Source: Antennarius striatus
Taxonomy: Eukaryota > Chordata > Actinopteri > Lophiiformes > Antennariidae
DNA length: 64,000 nucleotides
Assembly: GCF_040054535.1 (NCBI RefSeq)
Contig: NC_090789.1
Span: forward strand, 4,267,697 to 4,331,696
Reading direction: 5' to 3'
In this document: in pieces, positions 13,101 to 25,700 of the stretch
How the letters are laid out: each line of letters begins with the position of its first letter
How positions within the stretch are numbered: the stretch's first letter is position 1
Notes under the pieces: generated by a model
Databases searched by the model: none
What the model was told of the DNA's origin: nothing
What the model saw: only the letters and a program-made list of their open reading frames with translations
Made by a program: the position numbers and the translations under genes

Positions 13101-16100
13101 TAAAGGAATGTCTGACGCCAAAGCCTTGTTGGCAGAAAATATTTGCTGTTATATTTACAATGTAAATACTATGGCAGGAAATGTATGTGTTTTAGCTGCC
13201 CTTGTGCGTTAACTGGCAAATGACATGTCCTTAGGGTGTTTGCACAGTGTGTTTTTAACCATGCATGAACAGTGATCAGGTGTTTATGTTCACGGTTCTG
13301 TCTTCAGCCTCAGCATTAGCACGCCAAAGCAAAGTTAAAGCTAAATGTTTTTTCCATCGACGCTTCATGTCAGTAATTTCATGGCTGAGAAACTCTCAAA
13401 CTAACGAGTGACTCAGGAGAAGTCACAGCAGACCAGCACAAACACTCACTGGAGGATTCTTATTCCACTCTGGAAGAGGAGGAAGAGCATCTCCAGTGGA
13501 AGGGATAGATATCTGTATTATTGTAGAAAACGTTTCGTTTTGTATTTTAATATTCTTTACTCGCTAAAGAGGAAAAAATAGATGTGTGAAATATTAGCTG
13601 GTTAGTGAATACAATGTACTAAACAGGAAATGTGTATGTGTGAGGATTTCAAAGCTACAAGTGATACGTTTCATGTGGACTAAAGTCTACACCACCAAAG
13701 GATGCTGTTTAACATATGAGTCATTCAAAAACAAATCCAACTTCATTTGCATGAACAAAATGGATTTTAGTTAACATGATTTATTCAGCCTCTGAGAATC
13801 CAACTTCAAGTGTAATTTTTCCTAAAGTCCAAAAACAAAAAATACTCAGCTTACAATTATATAAAAGAGAAACCACATTCTAGATGATGCAACAAGAGAA
13901 GTGTTTATATAATTTGATTTATTACCTCCGTTGACCAGATTTCCTCGTTTTTCACTACGTAAAAAGTTGCGAAGTTTGGAAAGTTTGTTCAGGCGTAGAT
14001 CTCAAATAATTACATTTTAAGGTAGCAGAGGCAGATTCTATCTATATAAATGCAGACAAATCTAAACTATATGAAAAAATGACTGGCTCATGATTGATAG
14101 GTCAAAATAAATATAAATTGAAGGCATATACATCTCATGATCTTCCAGCAATATGTGCAACTGGATCCAAATCTGGATCATTAAGAAATTAATTTCGATG
14201 TACAGTGAACAAAAACGTCACTATGGAGGATTACATTTTTGTTGATTTCTATTGACAGTAAACATAATTCCAAATGCTAGCAATAGATTTAAATTTTGAG
14301 GAATTAACGAGGCGTGAGGCAGATCCGAATGAGGCTGCGTTGCCATGACGACGAGACTTTTAAAGAAGGTTTTGCCCAAGATAGAAAATTTGATTAGTGA
14401 TAATGGGAATGCAGGACCGAGTGCCTTTTTATATTAACATAAACTCCCTTTCATAGTAATGGTCATCTTCACAGAGTTTGTTCTACAAGTATCATAGACC
14501 CGTGTTACGAACGGGACCGTGCATGTGAAGATTCGTGACCAGGTTGTGTCTGAGCAGCCCCACATTGCACCAGTATCACATTAGACATAAATAAATGAAT
14601 AAATAATAGTGTCCTTGCATTGAAATGTGCTGCAGGGAGGAAGTCAGAACCTTTTAAAACATATTCTACGATCATGACCCTGGACATGACACAGATGTGT
14701 GATCTGCATGAGTGTGTGATTCTTAGTGTGTGTGAGTTTCTCCTAAATTAGCTACCGAGAGACGGCCTGAGGCGTTTTATCAGCTACACATGATTAACAC
14801 CTCCCACCAACCTCAGGCCAATGGGAGCACCGTCACTTCCTATTCCCATCAGCCTCTCTGCCTCTGTCAACATTTCCTCACCTTCTTCATGCTGTTCAGA
14901 TATTTTATTTCTTCTCCTCCTCAGGTTAAATGTCAGAATAGGAGGGATACATTTCTGGTGTCAATCTTTATGGCTGTCTAATCACACCTTGAATACCAGG
15001 CCAGTGTTAATGCTTCGAGACATCCTCAACGGGGTCAATCTATGTTAAAACTCCTACTTGTAGGGCGGTTGTTGGGGTCATTCTTAGCTTAGGAGGTTTA
15101 GTTAAACTTGTTTTGGGTATAACCAAGTCTGAAAACTCGAATTTATCAATTAATAACCACTATGCTTTCATTCTTCTAATCCAAAATGATTGCTCTGTTG
15201 ATCCACCAAGTCACCGGGGTGGGGGAATGATCCCGACGTCCCTGTCTCCGCCTCACAGTTCTGCATTCGTCATCAGTTTTCTGGAGGTTTAGCCATTAGC
15301 CAGTTTGAATTCCCCTCGGTGGGGCTCTCAGAGGGAAATTCTGACCTCCTGACCTTGTGTGCTTTTACTTGTTTCTGTCCTGGCAGCACATCCTGATCGT
15401 CCAGAGGCAGCTCTCGGTGCTGGAGGAGGAGCTGGAGGAGTTTCGTTTGGCTCTCAGACAGTACATGGAGTGTGCCTGCGCCCAGACCGGGTGTCTACAG
15501 TCAGTTTGCATCGCTTGTCCTCTGACGAAGTGATATTTTTATGCTGCCTAGTTTTTAGTCCTATTATTAGGCAAGGCATGAGAATGAAAAGGGGAACAAT
15601 AATTATTATTCGGTACAATAACTAGAAAATCCTTTCCCCTCTTCCTCTTTCTGAGATTTACAATCAATTGAGATATAGATTAGGGTTTGATTTAATTTAA
15701 ACAGGCAGCTGGACCTTGTTTGCAATGCTGACTATTTATGCTGCTTGACCTGAATTTAGAACAAAATACAAGCGTTCCTTCATACAGAAGAGTTGATTAA
15801 AAGTATACGCACCTAACATGTCATTATACTGCAGCTTTATCCAAATATAATAGGAAGTGATATGTCAGTGGAGGAAAATTATTTGTTCTGGAGAAATGTG
15901 AAAAGTCAAGAGCTATTTCACAGTTCTTATGACTGTTTCTGACTTTGTGAAAAGGCACATATTCCAGTCCTATGGTTGAAAATATGTTAATTTCACAGAT
16001 GAAATTTCACACAATTGAATTCTTTTTCGTGCGTTAATTGTCTGGCAGAATGCCTTTTATCTTTAACAAACGGTGGAATCTATAACGTAATGAAATCATG

Positions 16101-17126
16101 CGCCAGTGTCCTCCGTTTTAATATGAACTACCTCAAACCTAAAATGGTCATTTATGTGATCATCTCAAAGGGAAAATAATCCAGGCTGAATCAAGCACAA
16201 AGATTTAAGGTAGAATGAAGCCATCGGTCATTGATGACACCTCCTTCATCGAATTTGCATGTTCTTCTCCAGGCAAAGATATTTCAACTCCATCTTTTCC
16301 TTTGAAACTGTTGAAACTTAATCTCTCTTTACTCTCGGATTATCATTGTAATGGATATCCTGCAGGCTGAAGGACGGGGAGATATTTAGAGTATAGATTA
16401 TTATGATCATGTCTCTAAAAGCACATATTTATGTTCAGAAGAGACAAAACATAATAAAGTCATGATTTGAGGAAACAATCAAGACCGAGAGGCGGCGCTG
16501 GGGGACGTGGCGTTTCTTCCTAATTACTCACTGCGTGACTCGTGTTCTCTCTCTCGTTTTGCATTTGGCAGCATCGCAGTTCAGCGGCTTGCAAATGAAT
16601 CTCGCTTCATTCTCTATGAATTCTGGGAGCACAACAACGTGTGGAAGAAGTAAGTATTTGTCTGCACCTCACGCATCATGGTTCAAGCAGCGAGGCCTGT
16701 TCGCATTAACCCCAATTTATTTTCTTTGCTCAGCCTGAAGGCCTGCAGACGTGATGTTCCTTATAAATCTTTAATTAAATGAATGATGACAGAATTAAAC
16801 TTCACTCCTTCACAGTCACCTGCAGACCAACTACAGTAAGACGTTCCAGCGGGGGAACGTGGACTTCCTGGAGACTCCAGAGACCGTTACCACCATGTTG
16901 GTTCCTGGTAAGAACATATGTTTTATTTCTTTGTGGGATTCTCTGCTCACTTCACTTCACACACATCTGATCTCTTTGGACTGTTTGTAAAATTATGAAC
17001 CTCAGCAGCCCTCAAACCCTAAAAATTGATTGGGGTATTTATTTTTTAAATGGGGGGGAATCAATGAATGTTTTCTTCTTCTGCATCTCCTCTGCAGCCT
17101 CATGGTGGGTCCTTAACAACAACTGA
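1405..17126 (+). CDS. necab1: N-terminal EF-hand calcium-binding protein 1 (NECAB1), C-terminal part; 5' exons lie off the left edge
   Basis: Ten coding exons, joined in frame: 1405-1430, 1638-1735, 5260-5396, 10027-10148, 11572-11648, 12765-12812, 15387-15499, 16572-16649, 16816-16907, 17098-17126 (TGA). All have GT-AG ends and compatible phases; together they give about 272 residues of a protein that is about 350 aa in mammals. The first visible residues (NVDTDELC) are the end of the EF-hand region. Then come the NECAB block with [17 protein letters not shown], a coiled coil ([19 protein letters not shown]) and the C-terminal ABM (monooxygenase-like) domain, including [16 protein letters not shown], ending in SWWVLNNN. 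Choice of NECAB1 over NECAB2/3 rests on these blocks as I recall the mammalian proteins. Family knowledge: neuronal cytosolic Ca-binding protein, role poorly defined. Two acceptors were placed by frame (10027 after TCTAG; donor GTAAGT after 1735). Confidence 0.95.
2608..2800 (+). repeat. Diverged tRNA-derived SINE (fish type) in necab1 intron
   Basis: The stretch has a pol III A-box-like TTTAGTGGTTGG near 2613, a B-box-like GGTTCAAAT near 2640, and then the downstream body common in fish repeats: a TTAGCTTAATTACC segment, a CTCAAAATT-type segment, and a GTGTGAATACGAGTGTGAA tail. The family is recognised by pattern only. It is diverged and probably old; the exact ends are uncertain. Confidence 0.55.
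3700..3831. repeat. (AC)n microsatellite, interrupted
   Basis: About 130 bases of AC dinucleotides interrupted three times by CTAA-type units. Lies in a necab1 intron. A second, shorter (TG)n run follows at about 3949-3980, so the two tracts are in opposite orientation about 120 bases apart. Confidence 0.97.
4637..4706. repeat. (AT)n microsatellite
   Basis: About 35 uninterrupted AT units within a necab1 intron. Self-complementary, so it can extrude as a cruciform and may be collapsed or mis-sized in assemblies. Confidence 0.97.
5424..5459. repeat. (ACGC)n short tandem repeat
   Basis: Eight to nine ACGC units with one ATGC variant, starting 28 bases downstream of the necab1 exon that ends at 5396. 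Confidence 0.9.
7101..7170. repeat. (GT)n tract ending in alternating CG/AC
   Basis: Alternating purine-pyrimidine tract of GT units with variants, ending in GCACGCGCGCGC. A second GT run lies at about 7282-7307. Both are intronic in necab1. The perfect purine-pyrimidine alternation is of the kind that favours Z-DNA. Confidence 0.9.
10712..10780. repeat. Two overlapping perfect inverted repeats
   Basis: Arm 10712-10728 (AATCTGCTCTGACTCAT) is the exact reverse complement of 10737-10753, with an 8-base loop. A second perfect pair, 10748-10758 (CAGATTTTACT) and 10770-10780, shares bases 10748-10753 with the first, so only one hairpin can form at a time. Intronic in necab1, transcribed in the + direction. 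The first arms contain TGACTCA, an AP-1-type site. Confidence 0.9.
12250..12415. repeat. Imperfect tandem duplication of about 80 bp
   Basis: Two adjacent copies share CTTCTGT, CACCTCAGCTCTCCAGAATTC and GAGTTAGTTTTCAA-type segments, at about 12252-12320 and 12333-12400. A local duplication in a necab1 intron; no function is implied. Confidence 0.8.
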
Positions 17127-17440
17127 AAGCGGACGAGCACCCTCTCAGATCATCGCTGACGAGTGCACAGAACAAATATCCACGTTACAACACACACAGT
17201 CATAGTGATTAGTGTCACATTTATTACCTTCATGTTCCTTCATTGTTTAGCAGTGGGTGACATAACTCACGTGTATTTGTTTAAACGCCTAGAAGACACT
17301 CTGACGTCGTAAAAAATCAAAAGTAATGTCTCATCTGACAGAGATCCGTCTGCTGGTGTGACGTCATCACTGTGTTTTGATGCCTCCTGCAGTCCAGAGG
17401 AGAAAAACAGACGAGATGAAGTGTGCTGTGAATGTACATG

Positions 17441-17596
<156 letters not shown>

Positions 17597-17718
17597 AGAA
17601 AGAGCAGGGGAGCAATTATAATTGTATTGATTGTAGCAGCTCTGGGGAGCTCGTTCAACCATTATTCTCTTGTTTCTATATTTAATGTGTCAAACTGAGA
17701 TAAAATCTGTTCGTCCTA

Positions 17719-17724
17719 AATAAA
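17719..17724 (+). terminator. necab1: necab1 polyadenylation signal AATAAA
   Basis: Canonical AATAAA about 590 bases after the stop codon, followed within 25 bases by TTGTTGTGT-type GU-rich sequence, as expected downstream of a cleavage site. Confidence 0.75.
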
Positions 17725-17749
17725 GACAATATTATATTGTTGTGTACAC

Positions 17750-18640
17750 CCTGTGCAGCTCCTCTCATTTTTATTCACCAATAGCTAGATAAATAAATCT
17801 ACAGGTTTTTAACAAGCGTTTATCCCCACCGTGTGGACAAGTAGCGGTACTACAGCAGGATATAACTACAGCGTCTGCTGATAGAAGAAAAAAAAAATCA
17901 CGTCTAAGCATTCAAATTTACTTTTATTCAATTTTACTACAAATTTTAACCAGAAATTTAAGAGAAAAACTGAATAGATTTGATGAGATCTAGCAGACAT
18001 GTTTGGAGGCGCCTCACAGGTGTTCTCACTTGTCATTGGTTAGACATTCTGTTTCTGCATAGTTAACTGGAGCCCTTGCCTGCAGAACTCCACCATCAAT
18101 AGACCAATCAGAATCCTGGGAGCAGTCTTCATTAAATCAGAAGTGGAAATACCTGTGTGTGGTATGAAAGAGCTCAGAACTGGAGCTTTTTGGTATCAAA
18201 CGTCAAACATATTAAATATTAATATCAAACATCTGGTGATGGATGTAGTTATAGTCCTGATCTACATCACTGATGTTCATCATGGTTCTACCTGAAACCA
18301 AACCAGATAGGAAAGGACTAGGACGAGTAGTTATTTTGTAATAATTCAGAATATAACTATGAAATATAAATTTTGAATATAAATTTTGCCCTGCTACATG
18401 TTCTTTAAGTGCTGCATTTTAGTAAAATTGAAACCGAAAGGATGAAAAAAGTTGAGTCTGCTCGATTATCAGATCTGAAGGAAATCCCAGAATTAAATAA
18501 CTTTTTAAAATCATTTTCACAAATTAAAAGATCTGGGGAACAAAGCAGGTGGTTGTTTTTTTTCCATTTAGTTCATACGATTTCTTTTACAATCTGAGAA
18601 ATAACTGAAATAAGAAGCTGTCTCACAACGACACCGTCCG
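17750..18640. other. Intergenic gap between convergent necab1 and pip4p2
   Basis: About 0.9 kb separating two tail-to-tail genes. The short open frames here are unsupported. The human C8orf88 gene, which I recall as lying between NECAB1 and PIP4P2, has no recognisable counterpart. Confidence 0.6.
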
Positions 18641-18649
18641 TTTTTGAAT

Positions 18650-18655
18650 TTTATT
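18650..18655 (-). terminator. pip4p2: pip4p2 polyadenylation signal (AATAAA on - strand)
   Basis: TTTATT on the + strand, about 1.06 kb beyond the pip4p2 stop codon. It implies a 3' UTR of roughly 1.1 kb. Other, weaker candidates exist nearer the stop. Confidence 0.5.
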
Positions 18656-19716
18656 GATAAATTATTTTTAAAAAGATCCACAAGCCAACGTCTTCTTCCA
18701 CCTCTCATTACAACTCTGTTAATTTGAAATATGTACAAAGTTAGTAGTTCCTGCTTCATCATTGACATCACATTCAAAATAAGGGTTAGACGTTTAAAGT
18801 TTGCCTCAGGATGTGGAGTTAGCCTACAGAGATGCTAGCTAGCACAGATTTCACTGGAGGACAGGGCGGTCCACATAAGCGAAGAGGAAGAGGAGGAGGA
18901 GGATGAGGAAGAGGGCTGACATTCTACAGGCAGAGGGAGAAAAGACTGGAGCGTCGCACACTTGAGCTACCTCTCATACAACAAACAAGTCAACATGCAA
19001 ACTGGAGTCGCCACGCTTTCAATTTTCCACCAGTGGGAAGGCAACAAAAATCAGTAAAATGAACATAACTAAAAAAATGTGTTATTGCTGTTCAGAGTTA
19101 AAAATTTCAACCAAAAAAATTAACACCTTAAAATAATCTACGAATGATGCTCGACTAACGCTGGGTGGCAAAGTTGGCACACGTGTGTACTTCAAGAGGA
19201 TTTATTTTAAAAGTTCATTTCAACAGTTAAAAATCTAAACAATACTATGTCAGTGTATATGGTAGTATAACTGTTATAATACAGGATGGATGCACTGCTT
19301 TCAGCAGCTGGACTAGCAGCAAAATAACACACACTTGCATGTAATTGCGATGCAGTGGGCAAAGTGTTCTCTCATTTTGGTCAACAACAAACAAACAAAA
19401 AAAAATCAAGCAGTAATCAATCAGGCTGCTGAAAAACAAATAAAATATCTGTATTCTGCATCTGTATTCATCAAGAAAAATCACATTTGAACGTTATGAC
19501 ATCTGTATTCTGGAGGATTTCGACAAAGAACCCAAACATACAGGACACCCTCCCCCACCCCCAACACCTGTTTAACACACTCCAATCCACACACTCTGCA
19601 GACACACAGCTCTGTTGAACATGCCCGCTTTAAAATCTGAACAAGATGAAGAAACTAAAAGGGTGGTTTGTTCTTCCAGCTGAGCCGAATGGGGTCACTG
19701 CCGGGTCCGACCCCGT

Positions 19717-22700
19717 CTAGGCGAAGCTGTTCTCCGGGTAGCTGACTTTGATGGCGCCCCAGTAGCAGGCCCGTATCAGACAGATGAGGCCCAGCAGGTA
19801 GGCGAATGCCCACGATACGTATGTGGCATTATAACGACTGGCGAAGCCCCGAGTCCCAACCTGTTAAAACAGACAGGAGGAAGAGGAGGAGGAGGAGTTC
19901 CCAGGAAGGTAAAGATTTTAGCCGTGACCCAATCCTGGATAAGCAGTCAGTGTTACACGGATAAGCCTTTACTGGCTTATTTTACCGTCTGACAAAGACT
20001 ACTTACTGTTAAACCCACGCCGATGAAAATGCAGATCATTCCTACAGTTATATAAGCGCAACAGCGCCGCCTAGGGAGCGCACTGCCCACAGAGGATCTG
20101 CACAGAGAAGCAGAAAAAGTGACTGTTAAGGGGATTCAGGATAGGAGGACATGAAAGCAAATGATGCATTTAAGATATTTTTATGTTCTGGTTCTTATTT
20201 TGAGTATTTTTAAATGGAATGAAATGCCAAGATGTAAAGTTAAAATCAAAGAAACAAATATATGTGAAACAATTTCTTTAAATGATGCGACTCATCTTTT
20301 CTACGATTCTGCTGCACCAAAGCCTCTCCAATGATTGGAAAGCAAAGGGAAAAATATTTAAAAAGTCTTTTTCTCCACACGTCGCAATCTGTGAGCTGCT
20401 CATGCTCACTGTGTGCAACACTTCTGTGTTATATCAAACACGGTCCCTCACAGACAGACAGAAAAACAGATTCTAAAGTTATACGTTTTACGTGTCAGCA
20501 CCTCAGACTCCAGCTAACCCAGATCAACAACTCGTTTTGTCCTTCACTACTACTTTCCTGTCCTCCCTCCTCCCTCTCAGCTCCCACATGCTTCTCATGT
20601 GACGGGACTCAAGCATTCTTCTGCGATCGCTGGCCTTCAGATGGCTTAAGGGGGTCTGATCACAGGATTTCTTACCTCCTCTGACTCCATCTTAAAACAT
20701 TCTCCTCCTGCTTTCACGTTTGATCCATGCTTTACTCGCCGTTTAGATTCAAACCGCCTGACGGCCTTGTTCATTTGACCTATGACCTACAGTATATGCA
20801 TTTGAGAAGCTATAAGCTGCTAGAGGTTTGTGAGAATCATATCGACAATGAAAGTCAATTATTATCTATTAAAACTTCCTTCTCCTCTAATGAAGAGTTT
20901 TGCAACAGCATTCCAGTAGGAATAAGAGTGTTATGTTAAAAGTAGATATGTTTGTGCGAGTTCTTCTTAGCTTTGTGGCTTTATAACACACTGAGGAACA
21001 CAAAGCTCAGCTACAACAAGTCCTTTCAGAAAGCAACAGTGACATCACATGAGAATTTTGTGCTTTATGACTCAAACTCCTCCGGGATCCCCCGGGGGCA
21101 ACGTCACAAATCCCTTAAACCTAGAGATCAATCTAGAAATTGAAATGAGAAGAAACAGTTTAAAGAAAACAGCCGTTCACATCGGGGACACAATTTCTTT
21201 ACAAGATTAAGTTTTACAAAATATTTTAATTCAAATTTGTGTTAAAAGTTATCTAAAGACTGGAAAAGAAATCCTAAAAACAAACATTTCACAGCATCAA
21301 AGTAAAAACAGACTCACATTTTTTTGCAGTGTGGACACTTGGCGAGTGTATTAAACCGTAGCTCCATCCACTGTGGGGGAAACGAGAGAAGAGACACTAT
21401 TAACACCTGTAACACTGCAATCCCAACGCAACACCTACTGAATGATCAGGAATGATTATAAATCTTATAAATCTTTTATTTCTACATTTGAGAAATTATC
21501 ATCTAATTATTCTTAGAATATATTAGTTCTGATGTGATTTCCAGATTTCACTGGAGCAGGTTAGGCTGTTGTTAATATGTCCACCAGTATGACCAGCTTT
21601 CTCAACCTGTTGTTGTGCTGGGGGGGAGCCATCACTGGGGAGGCCAGACATTGGCTGGGATGACCTGGCGTCCTCACTGCCCTACGGACGGCGCAAGCAA
21701 CAGTGTGCACACGTTAAGAGGACAACAACGCTGATTTTGACATGCAAGTTGGTGTCCCAGCCACTCAGCGAGACACCTAGCTGTTTTTTTTTAACTGAAT
21801 TGCATCAATATAAATAGAAATTCTGTGATGCATGTCAAAAATACTGATATTGTCCTCAAGGTTGAAGGATGACAACTTCAATCTCAAAAAGGTTACAACC
21901 AGGTCAAGTGAGGAAAGGAAATAAATGACAAATAAATACCAGAATCTACATAGAATCTATAGATTATTACAACTAAATGCATCCCCAGGATTCTGCAACA
22001 ACAGGGTTTCTATATTATTAACACAAGCAACTCTGACTGGTGATGTTCCTGGTTTTGGTGGGTGTACACACCAGGAAGGTGTTGCCGCAGTGACCGCAGA
22101 CCACCCTCATCCCCTCTGGCTGGATGGGCAGAGCCGGCTGGGCCGGCTGCTCCTCGGGGATCACCATCACCGGGCTCAGATTTATGATGCGTCTGCTATT
22201 GGAAGAACAAGCAAATGGACAAGCTGATGATGAAATGAAGACAAGTAAACTACAAAGTGTGAAACTAATGAAAGGCTTTGATTTGTTATCTGCTGCTTGC
22301 CACCTACCAGTTTGGTCGAGGACATCCTATCCTCCTGGACGTGTCTTTACAGATGAGCAGGCAGTTGCAGGGACACCTCACGTATTTCTTCCCCATTGGA
22401 GGGTTCTTTATGGGCTGAAATGCAACACGTCAGTCAACTCAGTTTCTTATTGGAAGATGGAAGAGGAAAGCAGCTGATGAAGGTAACAGACTTTTAGACA
22501 GAAGGTGGGCAAAAACAAAATATATTTGCTTTCAAGCCATGAAAAACAAATTAGCTGAGGTTCAGTTCATATAATGTCTGAAACATATGTCATATATTCA
22601 TGTCTGATGAATCTGAATTGAAATAATTCGCAGCATCACGTTAATCTGAGTGCTGCTTTGGGTCCAGTGTAACAGAATGTCATCAGCTGGATGCTGACGC

Positions 22701-25700
22701 TCGACCTCCACAAATATCAATCAGGAAAATGGCATTTCCCATCTGAGTGTTAGCGATGACAGCTATTCATTCTTCCGCTGCCTTCACTGTCATTATCAGT
22801 TTATCAAGATGAGACACAGACGGTGCATTGAAAGTCATCTGGAGCAACAATTGTTGGGCTTCTACATCATCTGCTAAAACCCTATAGATGAACATCACCA
22901 AATTAAAAATGGGAAAGAAATCGCAGAAACCCACAACAAACAGTTCCTCTTCAGATCTCTGGTCGATTGCGTGTTTTGAACTGAAGAAAAAATGTGCAAA
23001 AAGCTGCAGATGCCTGTGGAAACTGTAAAAACAGAGCGCTCCAAGCCGCAAATCTGATGAAACAGAAGACGAAACAATTGCAGTGACAACACCGACAAGC
23101 TTTCGTAGCTTCATCGCTGTGGCCTCCGCTTACCGTGGCTTCGTTGCAGATTGTGCACTTAACCACATGCTGATGCAGCTTCCCATCCAGGTTGATGAGC
23201 GACTGGCATACGCGGCAGTTGATGACAGGAACGCCACCGGCATCGGGGCTGGCGATGGCCGTGTAGGGAGGAGGTAGTTCAGCTTTATGAGAGGGGCAAA
23301 GAAAAAAAACACGACAACACACAGCCGACTGTTAACGGCATGAATCTGATCAGGAGGGAAAGATACACAGAGGAAAATCATGAGGTGCAAAATTACTAAA
23401 TTCAGGGTCAGAATGTGTGTGTTGTTTAATTCCCTAATGGGGGGGGCAGGTTAGCAGCTGCAAACAGGTGCTAATTATTGTATTTACAGAGCAACATCCA
23501 AATTAGCCTGCAGGAGCACGTGCTAAAAAATTGGTAACACACATTGGTATAGATCCTGTTAATGAAAGAAACACCCATTAATAACATTAATAAAAATATA
23601 CTGTCTCGTTTCAAATCATGACATCAGTCTCTATTTATGTAAAAATACTTTAAACAAAGCTGAAAAAGTCATCAATCCTTCAAAAAGGAGATTAAGAATA
23701 TTTTTATGTCGTTTCTAAGTAATGAGACTACGTTCAATGCCCTCCTTACAAACCATCACATCCTGGTTTATGTTGGGCTGCAGACACACATTCTGTATGT
23801 CAACCCATGACAGAGGAGTGTGTGGCTCTAATGGTTCAACATGTCACTTGTGTGTTTGCATGGCACTGAGATTCATGGTTAACAAAGGAACAATGGCCCC
23901 TTCAGGACCCCTCAGTGCTATGCTGCTGTTAGCATGTGACATTAGAGTCGGGCTTCTTTCTGATGGATATTCTAAGGATGTACAAATATGCCGTTCAACT
24001 ACATGCATGTAACACATACTAACGACATGCATGTATCACATACAGCAATACAATAAACACTCCTATAGGATAAAATGTCTGCAGACCTACTAGGTTAACC
24101 TCTTAATGTCTTTGGTAATGTGGCTAACAAGCATCTGAACTGAAGAGAGGTCTTCAGTGGGTTTTTTTGTCTAATCAACAAAAAAACCCAAAAAATTTAC
24201 TGTCAGAAAGAATGACCAAATTCTGGTCACACTTCAAATGAGCTCTTTGCTGCCTAATCCCTCCTTAGCATTGTGTAATTAGCCTACATTCCTTGTGTTT
24301 ATAAGAGTTTTAATACATTTAATCTACCGGTTTGCACCAGTTACTACTACTATTACTACAGTATTTAAAGCTTCACAGCCTGCATGCATAAAAGCAATGA
24401 TCTTATATCACGTATAAAAAATGAAATTTAAACATCAACACTGAATAAATTTCGCAATTTGTTGTCACTTGGTCTTGAAAATTTTGAAACTAAGAAAGTA
24501 AAAAGAACAAAAAACAAGGAAAAATACTTTTTATATAAAAAGACAGTAAAATATCAGATAAAAATGATTTGCTTTGATTTAATTTCAAATGTGCCTCACC
24601 AGTTAAACACGCTGCCGATCTAACTGATCTTCTAAAATGCCTTAGCAGTATGTTTTTAAATCCTGGACACCACACATGCAATTGATTGATGAGTCATCAA
24701 TCAAAAGTTTAAACTAATAAAAGAATGATGAGTCGTGGGAAAAACAACCAACAGCCAAGTGCAGTCTGTTGTGTCATTAAAGCCTGCATCTACTGATAAA
24801 CCAAAACATCTGACAAATGACCTGCTTCAATCTGGACTCACGTCTGAAACTGGACTGGAGCTGCTTGCGTGCATGACTAAAACTCCATATATACGGCAGC
24901 TATCTGTTTCCAGTGTCAGAGAATCAAAAAGGAAGACAAGAAGATTGCAAAAACAACACCATAACATGCAGCCGCCATCGCATCCTGCTGCCTTCGCTGC
25001 CTGGATGACTGTGGGATTTGTGGTTTGTGAGGAAGAAACTGATACGCAGACACGAGCTGCTCAGACAGGATTCTTGGTGCCCAAGTAGCATCAAAAAACA
25101 CTTCAGAAAGATAAAGCATGAGGCTAAAATGACTCTGCACGTTTCATGCTTCCCATTTCTGTCAAAAGATCCTTCCAAAACGATCCACACCACAAATTAG
25201 GAGATTTTTGGCACCATTTTCAGTCAAATCAGAAGAGAACAATATGAATGATGCTGCAAGAAAACTGGTCTCCCAGACAAGGAAAACCCTATAGGCCCCC
25301 CTAGGGTGGGAGTGGGGGGAAAAAAGGGAAGAAAATAAGGAAGTGGGCATCATTTATCGCCCACAGCGAGGCATCTGATCATTCAGGTGCAACCAAGGTC
25401 ATCCATCTCCGCCCTGAAACACCACCTCACTGTGGACACAGCTAACAGTGACCCTCCACCCGGAACCCATTGTAGGTTCGCTCAGTCGGTAAATGGGTCA
25501 GATGTGAAAGTGGTCATGACTTCAAAAAGGCAAGAGATTGTTGCCACGTTCACAATCAATATATATTTTTCCAATCCTAATCACAGCAGGTGATTAGGAT
25601 TAGTCAAAGACTCACTATGGAAACATAATGAATAGAAAAAGTCTTGTTGTTTTCAGACGTTTAAATGTAGACGTGTTTGATTTGCATGAGTCAGTTTGAG

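Noticed and set aside
17750-18640. Counterpart of human C8orf88 between necab1 and pip4p2
   Set aside because: No frame in the 0.9-kb gap resembles it and the gap has no splice structure; it is absent here or located elsewhere.
24000-24060. Repeated ATGCATGTA-CACATAC words as a direct-repeat array
   Set aside because: Only two imperfect copies with no regular spacer; not CRISPR-like and of no evident function.
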